Position numbers and translations under genes: made by a program. Below are positions 55,901 to 64,000 of a DNA stretch of 64,000 nt, in pieces (position 1 is the first letter of the stretch; each line of letters begins with the position of its first letter). The stretch comes from Paracoccaceae bacterium (lineage in GTDB: Bacteria; Pseudomonadota; Alphaproteobacteria; Rhodobacterales; Rhodobacteraceae): contig OY282431.1 in the NCBI GenBank assembly GCA_958296035.1, positions 2,774,037 through 2,838,036 of the forward strand, read 5' to 3'. The notes beneath the pieces were generated by a model. That model saw only the letters and a list, made by a program, of their open reading frames with translations, ran no database searches and was not told where the DNA came from.

Positions 55901-58837
55901 CAGCGGTTTTTTCCTATACCGGGCGACGTAGTGATTTCGACGTTGCGTCTCACTTCGTTCTTTCGCCTGGATCTTGACCAAACGACCCTTACAGCGCCAA
56001 GCCAAACAGATTCCGTCCAGGTTGACTTGAGAAGTTGTACCGCAAATACGGCAACGGAAGAGCGGGTCTTCTTGCACAGGAGAGAACTTCAAAGAAGCAA
56101 GATTCAAGACCTGCCCAAAACCACGTGGTTCCAAGATACGGTTAATGGGCCGCACTGCCTCTTTCCAGAACACTTCTAGAAGGTCACGCGCCTCACATTC
56201 GTCAAAGCCCAAGCGGTTTACAAGAACCCAAAGCCGACGGTTGGTTCGAGAGGATTCCGGCAAGAGCGTTTGCAGCCGTTTCGCTTTGGCTGTGCGTGTC
56301 AACGCCCAACAGATATCGGCGCTAGCGAGACCCTCGCCCCAGACCGAATCGTCTGTCAGGTCAATTACTTCAAGACTGTTTATGGCACGCGAATAACGAA
56401 TGAGATCAAAAAGGAACTTGCAAAGGCCTTTCGCTAAATGGCGACGTTTCGAAGATAAATGATCCTCCAGATTCTTTTCTACTCTGCTGGACCCCAAATA
56501 CGACACTTTCACCAATCCGAGAGATTCAAGTGAGACGCGGCGAAGTCCCCTACAAAACTCTCCTGCAATCAGAGCTAAGAGGCGATCCTTCGCTGTCGCG
56601 GTGGTCATGGGATTGGGATTACGTCGGTCATAGAGGCAAAATCCCTCGCGGCGAAGCATTCCCCAAACACCGTCTCGCAGGCCTTGCAGATCCTGCGGTT
56701 CGTCTGGATCGCGATCAAGGGTTCGCACTATTGCGCCCCGAACAGCCAAGTCGCGCGATGTGCGTTCGAAGAATGGAGCAAAGAATGCCGCGTCCTGACG
56801 GCTGTCCGCGAACACCAGTAGATTGCGTCCTTTCATTGGTGCCGTGCTAGATCTACCAACTGGTTCCGGTAGCGATTCAATAAGCGTTTGGGCGCTTACG
56901 GCTGCCATTGCGTCATCGCCTGGATGAATCGATGTGACAGGCTCGGCGAAGCGGCCTCCCCTTTGTCCGCATGACGAACAAAGCTCGACATAGTCACGTC
57001 TTTCCTCGCTATCCTCTTTCATCTTGGCTGGTTCAAGGGCTAAAATGCCCTCGCCAGGTCCATTAGCCAGCATTCCGGTTTCGGGGTCGAAGAAGAAGGG
57101 TTGTTCCGATTGCTCCTTGACTGGCGATTCTTCCACTTCCAGTTCGGCGGCCATCGTTCCTGCTGCAGTCAACCGCAGTACCCTTCGCTTGACCCATCGG
57201 GCATCGTCAGGACGAGGGTGAAGTTGTCGCCTGTCATCCCACGCTTCCACATAGGGCTCGCCACAGTTTCGACAAACGAGCAAAAGGTATGCCGGCGCGT
57301 TGTCGATATGCGTTCCAGTCCGAGATATTCGGATTTTGCTCCAGTGCTCCGGATCGTTAGTTGTGAGACGCAAGGCCACACCCTCGACTCCGGATGCAGC
57401 CAGATGGTACCGGGCAGGTAATAATGGAAATGCTCCAGGCAGGGACGGCTTCGCCATGACACCCACGGAGATCAATGCCGTTAGCGCTTTGCGTGCATCA
57501 GTCTCGCTAGCCGAACTGAAGACTCGCTTGGCCAGATCTTCGAATGGAAGTGCCCGTCCGTTTAATGCACTGGCAACCGCCCAAACCTCTTCTCGTGGCG
57601 CCAGAACGTCAATCAGGCCATCACCGAGTGCTCGTGCCTTGTCTACGACAAATCCGTTCAAGCCTTCGGCCTTCACCGCATCATTCCAGTCGTCGACGAT
57701 ATACTCTTCGTTTTCGACTCTCATGGTCCGGTTCTCTCGTAGGCACGATAAAACCTTGCCTAGTCGAATCCAGTGCGATACAGGCACTGCAGGTTCTGTG
57801 TGACCGCCTGATAGCGCTGGATGTGGCTGCCGTTCGGAGAAAATAACCGCTCCCTCTCCGCGAGCGAACGGTTCGCCAAAAAGATCCTCGGCGAATCGCG
57901 CCAGTTCCTCGCAACGAGAAGCATCAAGGCTCGCGGATGTACCGACACAACGCATCGTTCCCGGCTGTATTCCCAATCGAGCTTTTAGTTTTCGCAGCAG
58001 AAAAGCAACTTCAACTGCTTGTGCGCCGGCATAGGTATGGATTTCATCCAAAACGAGCCAGCGGATCATTGATCCAGCCAAAAGTGCCCGATTTCGAGGC
58101 AACAGCAGGATATGCTCAAGCATTGCATAATTGGTGACGAGGATATGTGGAGGCCGCTCTAGCATTTCCCCGCGTGACAACAGCCAATTGTGCGGCACGC
58201 TTTCGGCAGTCGGAAAATTACTTTGGAATGTTGGAGTAGCAACAAGGCGTTGCTGCTCCTGAATGCGAGAGGCATTGGAACGAACCTGACCAGTGAAGCG
58301 TCCCAAGGTGATTCCGGGATCGCAGAGATCCCGAAAAAGTAAACGTGCAATTCGGTGCATCTGGTCGTTGGCTAGAGCGTTCAACGGGTAAACAAGAATA
58401 ACCCGTACACCCGGCTTCTCCAGGTTTCCTTGTCGAACCAAGTCATCAATTAGAGGATACAGGAAGGATTCAGTCTTTCCAGAGCCCGTACCAGTAGCGA
58501 CGAGGTAATTCTCGTCGCGACCCATCGCCGCTGCCTGGTGCAGGTGAAGGTCTCTCCTGTATAGTTTCCGACCTTCGTCAGTCGATGCCAGTACCTTCCA
58601 AGTTTCGTGAAGTACTCCTTCGGCCACAAGCTGTTCGACCGAACCTTCTTTCTCAAAATCTGGAAGACTTTCTACAAACGGACCCTTGACGAGACCGGCT
58701 TTCAAACAGGCCTCCCAAATCTTGTTGGACAACCGCGGCGCCCTAGCAAAGGACACTGGAGCAGCCGTTGTTATATAGCGCGCGAGAACATCCTCCAGGT
58801 CGCACTTAAAGCGCATCGGATCGATTTCGGAGGTCAT
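52904..58837 (-). CDS. druE: giant DEAD/DEAH helicase with DUF1998, Druantia DruE-like
   Basis: A 1977-residue protein. The N-terminal SF2 helicase has Walker A ATGTGSGKT (114-122), VYPLNALANDQ (Ia), VTNYAMLEHILL and LVLDEIHTYAG (DEIH at 264-267). The helicase C domain (about 1010-1090) has SCTTTMELGVDLGG and NYQQRAGRAGRR. Cysteine pairs form several putative zinc ribbons (CRNCG, CSSCG, CRICG, CSKCQHCD/CPQCMD). The DUF1998 region (about 1480-1640) has GPSGTGYHWCPCCEFSRP, DTTPGGAGYCRKLL and CPRGDECETSCMRCMNDYSNQ. A further ~330 residues end with a FHDRVV motif resembling phospholipase-D-like MIT C-terminal domains. Size, domain order and the upstream partner fit DruE of Druantia type III. The start overlaps the druH stop (ATGA). 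Confidence 0.85.
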   Translation of the reverse strand: MTSEIDPMRFKCDLEDVLARYITTAAPVSFARAPRLSNKIWEACLKAGLVKGPFVESLPDFEKEGSVEQLVAEGVLHETWKVLASTDEGRKLYRRDLHLHQAAAMGRDENYLVATGTGSGKTESFLYPLIDDLVRQGNLEKPGVRVILVYPLNALANDQMHRIARLLFRDLCDPGITLGRFTGQVRSNASRIQEQQRLVATPTFQSNFPTAESVPHNWLLSRGEMLERPPHILVTNYAMLEHILLLPRNRALLAGSMIRWLVLDEIHTYAGAQAVEVAFLLRKLKARLGIQPGTMRCVGTSASLDASRCEELARFAEDLFGEPFARGEGAVIFSERQPHPALSGGHTEPAVPVSHWIRLGKVLSCLRENRTMRVENEEYIVDDWNDAVKAEGLNGFVVDKARALGDGLIDVLAPREEVWAVASALNGRALPFEDLAKRVFSSASETDARKALTALISVGVMAKPSLPGAFPLLPARYHLAASGVEGVALRLTTNDPEHWSKIRISRTGTHIDNAPAYLLLVCRNCGEPYVEAWDDRRQLHPRPDDARWVKRRVLRLTAAGTMAAELEVEESPVKEQSEQPFFFDPETGMLANGPGEGILALEPAKMKEDSEERRDYVELCSSCGQRGGRFAEPVTSIHPGDDAMAAVSAQTLIESLPEPVGRSSTAPMKGRNLLVFADSRQDAAFFAPFFERTSRDLAVRGAIVRTLDRDPDEPQDLQGLRDGVWGMLRREGFCLYDRRNPNPMTTATAKDRLLALIAGEFCRGLRRVSLESLGLVKVSYLGSSRVEKNLEDHLSSKRRHLAKGLCKFLFDLIRYSRAINSLEVIDLTDDSVWGEGLASADICWALTRTAKAKRLQTLLPESSRTNRRLWVLVNRLGFDECEARDLLEVFWKEAVRPINRILEPRGFGQVLNLASLKFSPVQEDPLFRCRICGTTSQVNLDGICLAWRCKGRLVKIQAKERSETQRRNHYVARYRKKPLSGIAREHTAAIGVVERAEIEERFREGEVNVLSCTTTMELGVDLGGLDAVLCRNVPPGIANYQQRAGRAGRRAQAAPMALMVARSSRYDQAQFHALRGYLETPPPAPYLSLDNPSFFRRHQVSCVLAGWLRKRLAGNVRTGAPRLKDILGETLTVDEECRVGDDLVEWLGSAEGMKFLNTAESMIAGLPPQLEQVGLRSEALSQHIIDEVKRWVQTVSDRWRRMEKDRQEALQVLSKSDATRSEMERATRRMQAQIGNMRRFLDRFAVEVLSRAAVIPTYSFPVHSIHLEIVTERGARGRDDRALQLGRDASLAIAEYAPGSEIVAGGRIWTSRGISRRSTHGSDDVWMETGFHRVCSKCQHCDIRPEWDDFEDVCPQCMDKPGGQRRPFLEPVGFLTSYEDRTGRDPGASRLRHKQVDEARLLTRAQPEHFKKTNLVLVKKFFAPAIPKEGELTGRLIILNRGPSGTGYHWCPCCEFSRPAPQAYVGTGEKTHRHNNPRSGDPCHADGLKRPTDLAHVLETDLRGIKIEQELPTMESGTEDEKFAALDRFLRTLAESIRIGAADLLGIDLRELRVTVESPGGVPLVILSDTTPGGAGYCRKLLEDSRFSARNLISYALAVLDCPRGDECETSCMRCMNDYSNQALWDRFDRRLVLNWLRALLEKSVPLPAHAPDMAVPVVQTGSTALALRLVEARDKIIVAGPRLFGASVRGEALASANALRNWLTEREDRKALAVTTPSMCNRRLATGVDREVACQLVKFEKSNRLKFYTVPDDLLQIAPRLSLPIGQQVQEFYVAPNSLPLMEGALAAVSHQSTVGMADSWLATMYSRFSEIPGPLSALTDQLRKFRFRPGQAREIAPLFKPIVGRRVSVRIEDPWCAARPRSRERLASFLGAVIDSGVNVDQVNIAWKFGHRDEESQLDELGAMQSEFRNSQIAIDPIFSPWSDNEGTFHDRVVVARTIDEDADICLRLDITTGIENLMSVPTECSVIREVSAGR

Positions 58838-61800
58838 GGGCGGTCCTTAGCAATTTGCCAAGTTAGGAGGAAGAAGGTGAACAATTCGGGCGCCAGACGA
58901 AGCAGTACTGCCAAGTTACATAAGACCCTAGAATTTGACCATCCAAGCTTGTGTCCGAGTTTCGCTACCAATTCGTCCGCCTCCCCCGTCCGGCTGGCAC
59001 GTGCAAACATGGAGAGACATGCGGCAATCCAGAGGTCGATGCTGTAAGGTTCTGTGTGATCTGCTGACCTAAGCGGGACTCGAGGTCGCTCATCATCAGG
59101 TGTCAATTCCCAGGTCAATCGGCTCAATCGGTTCAGGTCCTCTTGCCGACGGCTATTGGCACCAGCTTCGGCATCCAGGTTGGAGAACATCCCTGCTGTC
59201 CGCAAGCGATCCACAAATCGACGGTGGGATGCGCGCCAATGATCTGGGCCCAAGACAGGCGTTCCTCTCCAAAACCAGCCGGCTGAGGGGTCATTGTCTA
59301 CAATCTGGAGATTTCGAAAAAACTTGCATGCATCAAACTCACGGAGCGGCACATTGTATTTCTCCGCGTCCAGGCTATTCCGAAATGCCAGGTAAACCGT
59401 ACCATGCAACTGAGACTGATCTCTTAGACGTGCCTGACCTAAGGAATACAACCTGGCCAACTCAGCCATCCCTGTGTTCAGCGACCCCGACAGACTGGCA
59501 AACGTTGCGGTCGACGCTCCATACAGCCCGGGGAAAATATGGATCGGATGCATCACTGGAATCCAATTTCGCGATGTGTGGTCGGGCGGCGCAATTGCAC
59601 CAGCCATCATCAGTTCCCTCGTTCCCCCTGGCTGTGCCAATAGAGATCTACCGACCTCTTTCCAGCGTGATATGAGCGGTGTTTTGATCGCCGACCAGCA
59701 GTCAGCCGCGTAACAGTCAGCCAGCCACCCGCACAGTGTCTTGAAACGCTTTCGGGTATCCATATCCACAGACCCGTAATTGGCGTCGCCGAAAAGGATT
59801 GCATAGGTTTCGCCTCTGGAATTGCGCAATGGGTGCCACGTACTCTGACTCTCTGCCTCTGCCTCCGGCCGAAGAAATAGCCGTGCAAGAACAAGACCGT
59901 CGTCAAACTCAATTGATGTTACAGTCAATTGGATTTGTGTTGGATCTCCATCTATCAACTCGACCTTTAGCCAAGAAGGTCGGCGTGTCGAAACCGGACG
60001 CCTGCCCAGGCTTGCCTCCACAAATTCTGTTTTTCCACTTTCACGCTCCACTTCCAGTGCCAGAGCATCCATACGCCGCATGAGATTGAGGCGCAGACGA
60101 AGACCGTCAACAGTGGGAATACGTTGGACGGACAGCGGCTCGACGGACGACACAATCTCAAACAACAGCAATTCATTGCCATTTGCGCGGCGGAGAATGA
60201 CTCTGCTGTCAGTTGTAGCTTCAAGGAGATAACGGACTGCCAAATTGCGGGAAAGCCCACGAGCGAAAGGATGGTCCTCTCGTTGCCCACGAACTCGCAA
60301 GGTGGCTTGCGGGTCAGGGCATCGAATCGAAATGGTATCAAAACGGTCGTGCTCATCCACAGTAAGACGCGTGTTGAGCGGAAGTCCCAATTCCGACCCG
60401 TCTTCTGATCGGCGCCTAATGACGACCACATCCGGCCACGGTAGGTCGAAGGGAACGAAATCACCATCGATTTCGAATACGGCACGGGCCAAAACGTAGC
60501 CGCCAGAAACATCAAGGGAAAGACGACCCCTGCTATCTTGGGTTACGTTTTGAGACAGCTTCAGCACAAAATTTCTCGGTGCAGGGTTGCTACGATAAAC
60601 CAGTCCATCGCCACCTGCAAAGGCGGGCCACACCAAAGATTGAATGGAAATACCCGTGGTGCCAGGTGGATTCAAACCATGGGAAGGAGCAAGCAGGTCG
60701 ATCCGCATTCTCACGGGATCTGAATGTACAACATCGCGAAACTCTGAGAAGAGAGTGTCAATGCTGATTTCACCCAATCCTCTGACTACATTGATCTCAG
60801 CTTCTGCCTCCGCCTTCCCTACTGAAAGTCTCAATCGCCGCAATTCATCCCGCTCGAATCCGGTATTGACTTCAACCATGGCCGAGGGACCGTACAACCG
60901 CCCACTTGGTCCACTGGCCACTATACCACCACGAATTGTTAGACTACGGCGAGGTTTGGCACGAAGACGCACCTCTCCTCCTTGGGTTTGAAGTACTATC
61001 GGCGAATACCCCAATTGCGTATATGCGATGAAACTGGATGTTCTGGTCTCTAACGCAGGCTCACCTTCAACCGAGAACTCACGTCTTGACAAAATGACCG
61101 TGTCGGTTGTCTCGATTTCGAAATCGCCCGACTGCCCTTTCAATTCCTTGACGACGCGGCCTGACATGCAATCGAAAATGGCCAGCGCCTCGGGGTCAAC
61201 AAGAAAATCTAGCTCATCTCTGCATTCATTGGCATTCCAGCGCAGGTGAGCAGGCCATGGTTCTGGAAGCACCCAGTCCTCGCCACCTCGAAGATTATAT
61301 GGACTGATATCTTCGTCCAGCCACAAGCGAATGTGACCGACGACCCTAGGGGCACGAACCGTCAACCCATGGGTGTTCCAAATCAATTGAAGCTTCGGTG
61401 AAGCACCAACCACGTTGCTCCCACCGCCTTTGGACGGTGGTCTGTCTTTACCTACTTCATCCTCTAGAATCTTACGGAACCGTTTCTCGATAGGATACTT
61501 GGCAACAAAGGCATCAGGATTCTGACGAATTTTGGCAAAAAGAGCCGCATGCCAAGCTGTCTCGTCCCAAAGAATTGCACGGCGCGGAGTTACAACGGAC
61601 GGGGGCAAGAAGGTCAAGGAATCATCTTCCCAACGGTTCAACATAACAGTCGCCTCTGTTGGTGGCGGGCCGAATGCAGCCTCTTGACGGAGGAATCCCT
61701 GGATGAGTCGTGGAAGAATCGGTATTGGGACACCGGCATGGAGCAGATAAACGTCGACCATCCGGCTAAAACCGTGGGTCGGCAGACCAAGCCTGTTGCA

Positions 61801-62127
61801 TACACAACAAAATCTGTCGAAAAGGATTTCCCGATGCCGTTGGACGACCAAGGGCACACCAAGCCTGTCTTCCAAGTGCCGGTAGATGGCGTTATCGAGT
61901 TCTCCGTAATTCTCGCTTAAGGCCTTTGCCACGCACCATGTAGAAACATAAGGGAATTGGCCAAAAAGACTCGAAATTCTGCCGGGATCACCTCCCAGGA
62001 AATTCTTCGATTGTTGGAACGCCGACTGCCTTTGAGGCTCGCTAACAGGAACAAGGCCAATAAAGGGGGGCATCTCTGGTGATCTCAATAGACGGCTCAG
62101 CAGTGTGTCAGTGGACCGGCAACCCAT
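58834..62127 (-). CDS. druH: Druantia type III DruH-like protein
   Basis: A 1097-residue protein without any catalytic motif I recognize. The N-terminal ~200 residues are helical (LLSRLLRSPEMPPFIG and on). The middle (about 290-870) looks rich in beta-strands, with many short alternating-hydrophobic segments. The C-terminal ~200 residues are again helical and include RRFVDRLRTAGMF and LTWELTPDDERPRVPLRS. Identification as DruH rests on size, on being the only partner of a DruE-type helicase, and on translational coupling to it. The ATG at MGCRSTDTLL has AAGGG eight bases upstream; a GTG 17 codons earlier has no such site. Alternative: an uncharacterized partner of a DUF1998 helicase outside Druantia. 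Confidence 0.65.
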   Translation of the reverse strand: MGCRSTDTLLSRLLRSPEMPPFIGLVPVSEPQRQSAFQQSKNFLGGDPGRISSLFGQFPYVSTWCVAKALSENYGELDNAIYRHLEDRLGVPLVVQRHREILFDRFCCVCNRLGLPTHGFSRMVDVYLLHAGVPIPILPRLIQGFLRQEAAFGPPPTEATVMLNRWEDDSLTFLPPSVVTPRRAILWDETAWHAALFAKIRQNPDAFVAKYPIEKRFRKILEDEVGKDRPPSKGGGSNVVGASPKLQLIWNTHGLTVRAPRVVGHIRLWLDEDISPYNLRGGEDWVLPEPWPAHLRWNANECRDELDFLVDPEALAIFDCMSGRVVKELKGQSGDFEIETTDTVILSRREFSVEGEPALETRTSSFIAYTQLGYSPIVLQTQGGEVRLRAKPRRSLTIRGGIVASGPSGRLYGPSAMVEVNTGFERDELRRLRLSVGKAEAEAEINVVRGLGEISIDTLFSEFRDVVHSDPVRMRIDLLAPSHGLNPPGTTGISIQSLVWPAFAGGDGLVYRSNPAPRNFVLKLSQNVTQDSRGRLSLDVSGGYVLARAVFEIDGDFVPFDLPWPDVVVIRRRSEDGSELGLPLNTRLTVDEHDRFDTISIRCPDPQATLRVRGQREDHPFARGLSRNLAVRYLLEATTDSRVILRRANGNELLLFEIVSSVEPLSVQRIPTVDGLRLRLNLMRRMDALALEVERESGKTEFVEASLGRRPVSTRRPSWLKVELIDGDPTQIQLTVTSIEFDDGLVLARLFLRPEAEAESQSTWHPLRNSRGETYAILFGDANYGSVDMDTRKRFKTLCGWLADCYAADCWSAIKTPLISRWKEVGRSLLAQPGGTRELMMAGAIAPPDHTSRNWIPVMHPIHIFPGLYGASTATFASLSGSLNTGMAELARLYSLGQARLRDQSQLHGTVYLAFRNSLDAEKYNVPLREFDACKFFRNLQIVDNDPSAGWFWRGTPVLGPDHWRASHRRFVDRLRTAGMFSNLDAEAGANSRRQEDLNRLSRLTWELTPDDERPRVPLRSADHTEPYSIDLWIAACLSMFARASRTGEADELVAKLGHKLGWSNSRVLCNLAVLLRLAPELFTFFLLTWQIAKDRP

Positions 62128-62448
62128 GTTCTTGCCCTTACGCCAACAATAGTATTCACTCCATGCGGTTGGGTTCACGACTACAACAAATAAGTACGCA
62201 TGCCTAGATGAGCACAGTTGCTGCTTGCTAGCACCGTCTCAGGTATCCTCGTCGCGCAATCGGCATAATTCTTCGACGCAAGCTTGAGTGCGGTGGCTTG
62301 GGTCCCAAATGACTTGCCCTGAGTTCGACTTTGTAGTGCGTCGTGAATGGCGCGTTTATCTAATGGGTGCGATTCCCACGCAACACTTGTCGCTTCGGTT
62401 GGGTGTAGCCAGGGCGGTTTGCGGAGATAAAATGTAGACCATTGGCAA
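62128..62448. other. region upstream of the Druantia-like operon
   Basis: About 320 bases that should hold the druH promoter and the terminator of the Gfo/Idh gene (same strand). No gene, terminator or attachment site could be confirmed. Confidence 0.35.
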
Positions 62449-63525
62449 CTACCCGCTTTCGACTTCTATTGAGCGGTTTTCCAAGGCAGACTGTTCTGCA
62501 GCCGATGAAAACCGCAATATCTGTCGCGCCTCGTAGGCCTGCAGCACAGGCTGACCGCCGTTCTTGAGAACGTTGATATAGTGCCGGGTCGAATGCACGA
62601 ATGACTGTTCCCAACTTACATTCATGTCCCTGAATTCGGTCAGTCCGCCGTCCCGAAACAAGACCAGCGGCACAGCACCGGCCAGGTGTCCATGTCCGCA
62701 ATTGATCCAGATCACACCCTTCGTGCCGGTGATTTCGACCCGATCATCCTGGGCGTAGTAAGGTGTGACAATTTCGAGCTCGGGAGAATAGACGATCTCC
62801 AGATTTCCGACGCGATTGCCCGGAAACCTGAACGATATCATTGATTGGGCATCGTACCAGGCACCATCCTTCCGCTGCACCCTGCCTATGAAGGCATGGA
62901 CTTCCCTTGGATTGCCCATGAATCCCCAGGCCAGGGCAAATTTGTGGTGTCCATCATCGAACACCAGCGGGCCGCCTCCCGAGCGAGACCTTTGCTGTCG
63001 CCATTCAAGAGCGCTCGCCGAAACCTTCCAGCCTGTGCGACTCGTGCCGGGATTGCTCTTAATGCGAATCGACTGTGGCTCACCGATGGCATTCTGTGCG
63101 ATGAGTTGCCTGGCTCTGGCCACAGGCGGGTGAAACAGAAAATTCTCAAAGACCTTGAATGGCCTGTCATAGGTCTCGACAGCCTCAACCAAGCGGTCCG
63201 CTTCTTCCAGTGTTGGGCACATCGGTTTTTGCAGCGAGATTGCCTTGCCGGCATCCATGGCCGCCAATGCCGCGGCCAGGTGAAGATCGTGGGGCAACAG
63301 GATTTCAACGAGATCTATGTCAGGATTCTGCAGGAGTTCTTGCAGGTCATCGGTAATTTTGACTTCACCTATTCCCCAGTCATGAGCCTTGCGCTGTGCC
63401 GCGCCCGGGTCTGCATCGCATAGCATGCGAATACGGGTGGCGGGGTTGTTCAGGTACTCGATGACATGAAGGTCGGAAATTCGACCTGTGCCAATTAGCC
63501 CGACCCCGATAGGACTGTCTTTCAC
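62449..63525 (-). CDS. Gfo/Idh/MocA family NAD(P)-dependent oxidoreductase
   Basis: Sugar or polyol dehydrogenase-type protein of 358 residues. N-terminal Rossmann fold: IGVGLIGTGRISDLHVIEYL; the family's EKP motif appears as LQKPM (Lys100-Pro101). The C-terminal domain has GGGPLVFDDGHHKFALAWGFMG, which contains the conserved D-x-x-x-H-H segment. A GTG start with GGGAAGAG upstream is preferred since the family N-terminus begins there; the frame extends 27 codons upstream. The substrate is unknown. Divergent from a secreted protein at the right edge, often a sugar-binding protein in such arrangements. Confidence 0.87.
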   Translation of the reverse strand: MKDSPIGVGLIGTGRISDLHVIEYLNNPATRIRMLCDADPGAAQRKAHDWGIGEVKITDDLQELLQNPDIDLVEILLPHDLHLAAALAAMDAGKAISLQKPMCPTLEEADRLVEAVETYDRPFKVFENFLFHPPVARARQLIAQNAIGEPQSIRIKSNPGTSRTGWKVSASALEWRQQRSRSGGGPLVFDDGHHKFALAWGFMGNPREVHAFIGRVQRKDGAWYDAQSMISFRFPGNRVGNLEIVYSPELEIVTPYYAQDDRVEITGTKGVIWINCGHGHLAGAVPLVLFRDGGLTEFRDMNVSWEQSFVHSTRHYINVLKNGGQPVLQAYEARQILRFSSAAEQSALENRSIEVESG

Positions 63526-63933
63526 TGCTCTCTTCCCTTTTCGCTCCGACACAATTCCGTGAACCCAGGTGCAATGCCTTCGATGCCCTGTTTCTGGATC
63601 AGGCACAATGCTTCACTGATCGCAATTTGTTCAATTGGTGGTTGGTACGAGCTGCGCTGACGCGGAAACCTGCGCGCAGCATTCTGATACATGCAACATG
63701 TTGAGCGTGGCCTCAGCCTTTCAAGCCTCCGGCGCCGTCCGAATTCCATTGGCTCCTTTCTTCATGCGTAATCTCTCGAGCATCTCGGTCGCATCCAGTC
63801 AGCCCTTTCATCAGCACTGGATTCGCTAGCAATTCGTGCAGTATTCATTTGAAGGAACCAGCGAGATTCGTAGGATGGGCAGAATTGCCCCTGTGGCAAC
63901 AGCAACAAGACTTGCAAGAGAGGTCTACCCGAC
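63526..63933. promoter_or_regulatory. divergent region Gfo/Idh gene / secreted protein
   Basis: About 400 bases between divergent genes that should carry both promoters. No regulator gene and no clear operator palindrome visible. Confidence 0.35.
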
Positions 63934-64000
63934 ATGAAAGCAACAATTATCAGAAGGGGAATGGCGACGCTGACAGGAATGTTGGCCAGCGTGTTCCTGA
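63934..64000 (+). CDS. secreted protein, N-terminus only (cut by window)
   Basis: The frame starts ATG with AGAGAGGT upstream and reads MKATIIRRGMATLTGMLASVF, a positively charged N-terminus followed by a hydrophobic stretch, which looks like a signal peptide. Only 22 codons are inside the window. Given the divergent Gfo/Idh dehydrogenase, a periplasmic solute-binding protein is a reasonable guess, but nothing in the visible part proves it. Confidence 0.55.
   Translation, partial: MKATIIRRGMATLTGMLASVFL

Noticed and set aside
62340-62395. tRNA-like T-arm string GGGTGCGATTCCCAC near the defense operon, possible attachment site
   Set aside because: No acceptor or anticodon stem could be built around it, and TGCGATT departs from the TTCRA consensus.
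1-64000. CRISPR array, rRNA operon, prophage structural genes
   Set aside because: Looked for on both strands; no regularly spaced repeats, no rRNA-like sequence and no capsid, tail or terminase genes were seen.

Overview
The window looks like a chromosomal stretch of a free-living, aerobic, probably marine or environmental alphaproteobacterium. This rests on gene content and order: a ctaC-ctaB-(small protein)-ctaG-ctaE-SURF1-thrC-M16 peptidase array, a DUF1467 gene next to methylmalonyl-CoA epimerase, a hybrid malic enzyme with a phosphotransacetylase tail, a TRAP transporter and a def-fmt pair. I saw no rRNA, convincing tRNA or CRISPR array.

Layout. (1) 1-8.6 kb, minus strand: one long, mostly overlapping gene train for cytochrome oxidase subunits II and III, heme O synthesis and Cu/assembly factors. 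It runs on into threonine synthase, an M16 peptidase, an acetyltransferase and a FAD-linked oxidase cut by the left edge. Subunit I (ctaD) is absent. (2) 9.2-14.1 kb: hybrid malic enzyme on the minus strand, diverging from an aminotransferase/kinase pair that resembles the hydroxylysine or ethanolamine kinase plus phospho-lyase pairing. (3) 14.1-17.3 kb: gene-poor, with a DUF4396 membrane protein and a coiled-coil protein. (4) 17.3-24.5 kb, plus strand: a TRAP transporter followed by hyuA/hyuB (hydantoinase/oxoprolinase), a likely uptake-and-hydrolysis unit for a cyclic amide. (5) 24.7-30.4 kb: an IS21 relic, a Gabija-like GajA/GajB pair, and immediately upstream of it an SNF2 helicase relic broken by a TGG-to-TGA change. 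(6) 30.6-40.2 kb: housekeeping genes (agmatinase family, topA, mce, DUF1467, VOC protein, fmt, def, P1 peptidase). (7) 40.3-45.3 kb: an orphan terminator, a truncated NYN-domain gene, a single-chain restriction-modification enzyme and a transposase fragment. (8) 46-52.4 kb: semialdehyde dehydrogenase, Hsp20, glcDEF glycolate oxidase. (9) 52.9-62.2 kb: a two-gene, 9.2-kb operon whose architecture matches Druantia type III (DruH plus the giant helicase DruE). (10) 62.4-64 kb: a Gfo/Idh/MocA dehydrogenase diverging from a secreted protein cut by the right edge.

The main story is three independent anti-phage-type modules (Gabija-like, type IIG-like R-M, Druantia III-like) set between ordinary metabolic genes within about 37 kb. 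Two of them are bordered by transposon or gene debris. The Druantia-like operon, with a zinc-rich helicase carrying an extra C-terminal domain and a partner of unknown fold, and the kinase/phospho-lyase pair are the best candidates for new biology. Starts were often moved inward from the longest reading frame on the basis of ribosome binding sites and family alignment; the reasons are given per gene.
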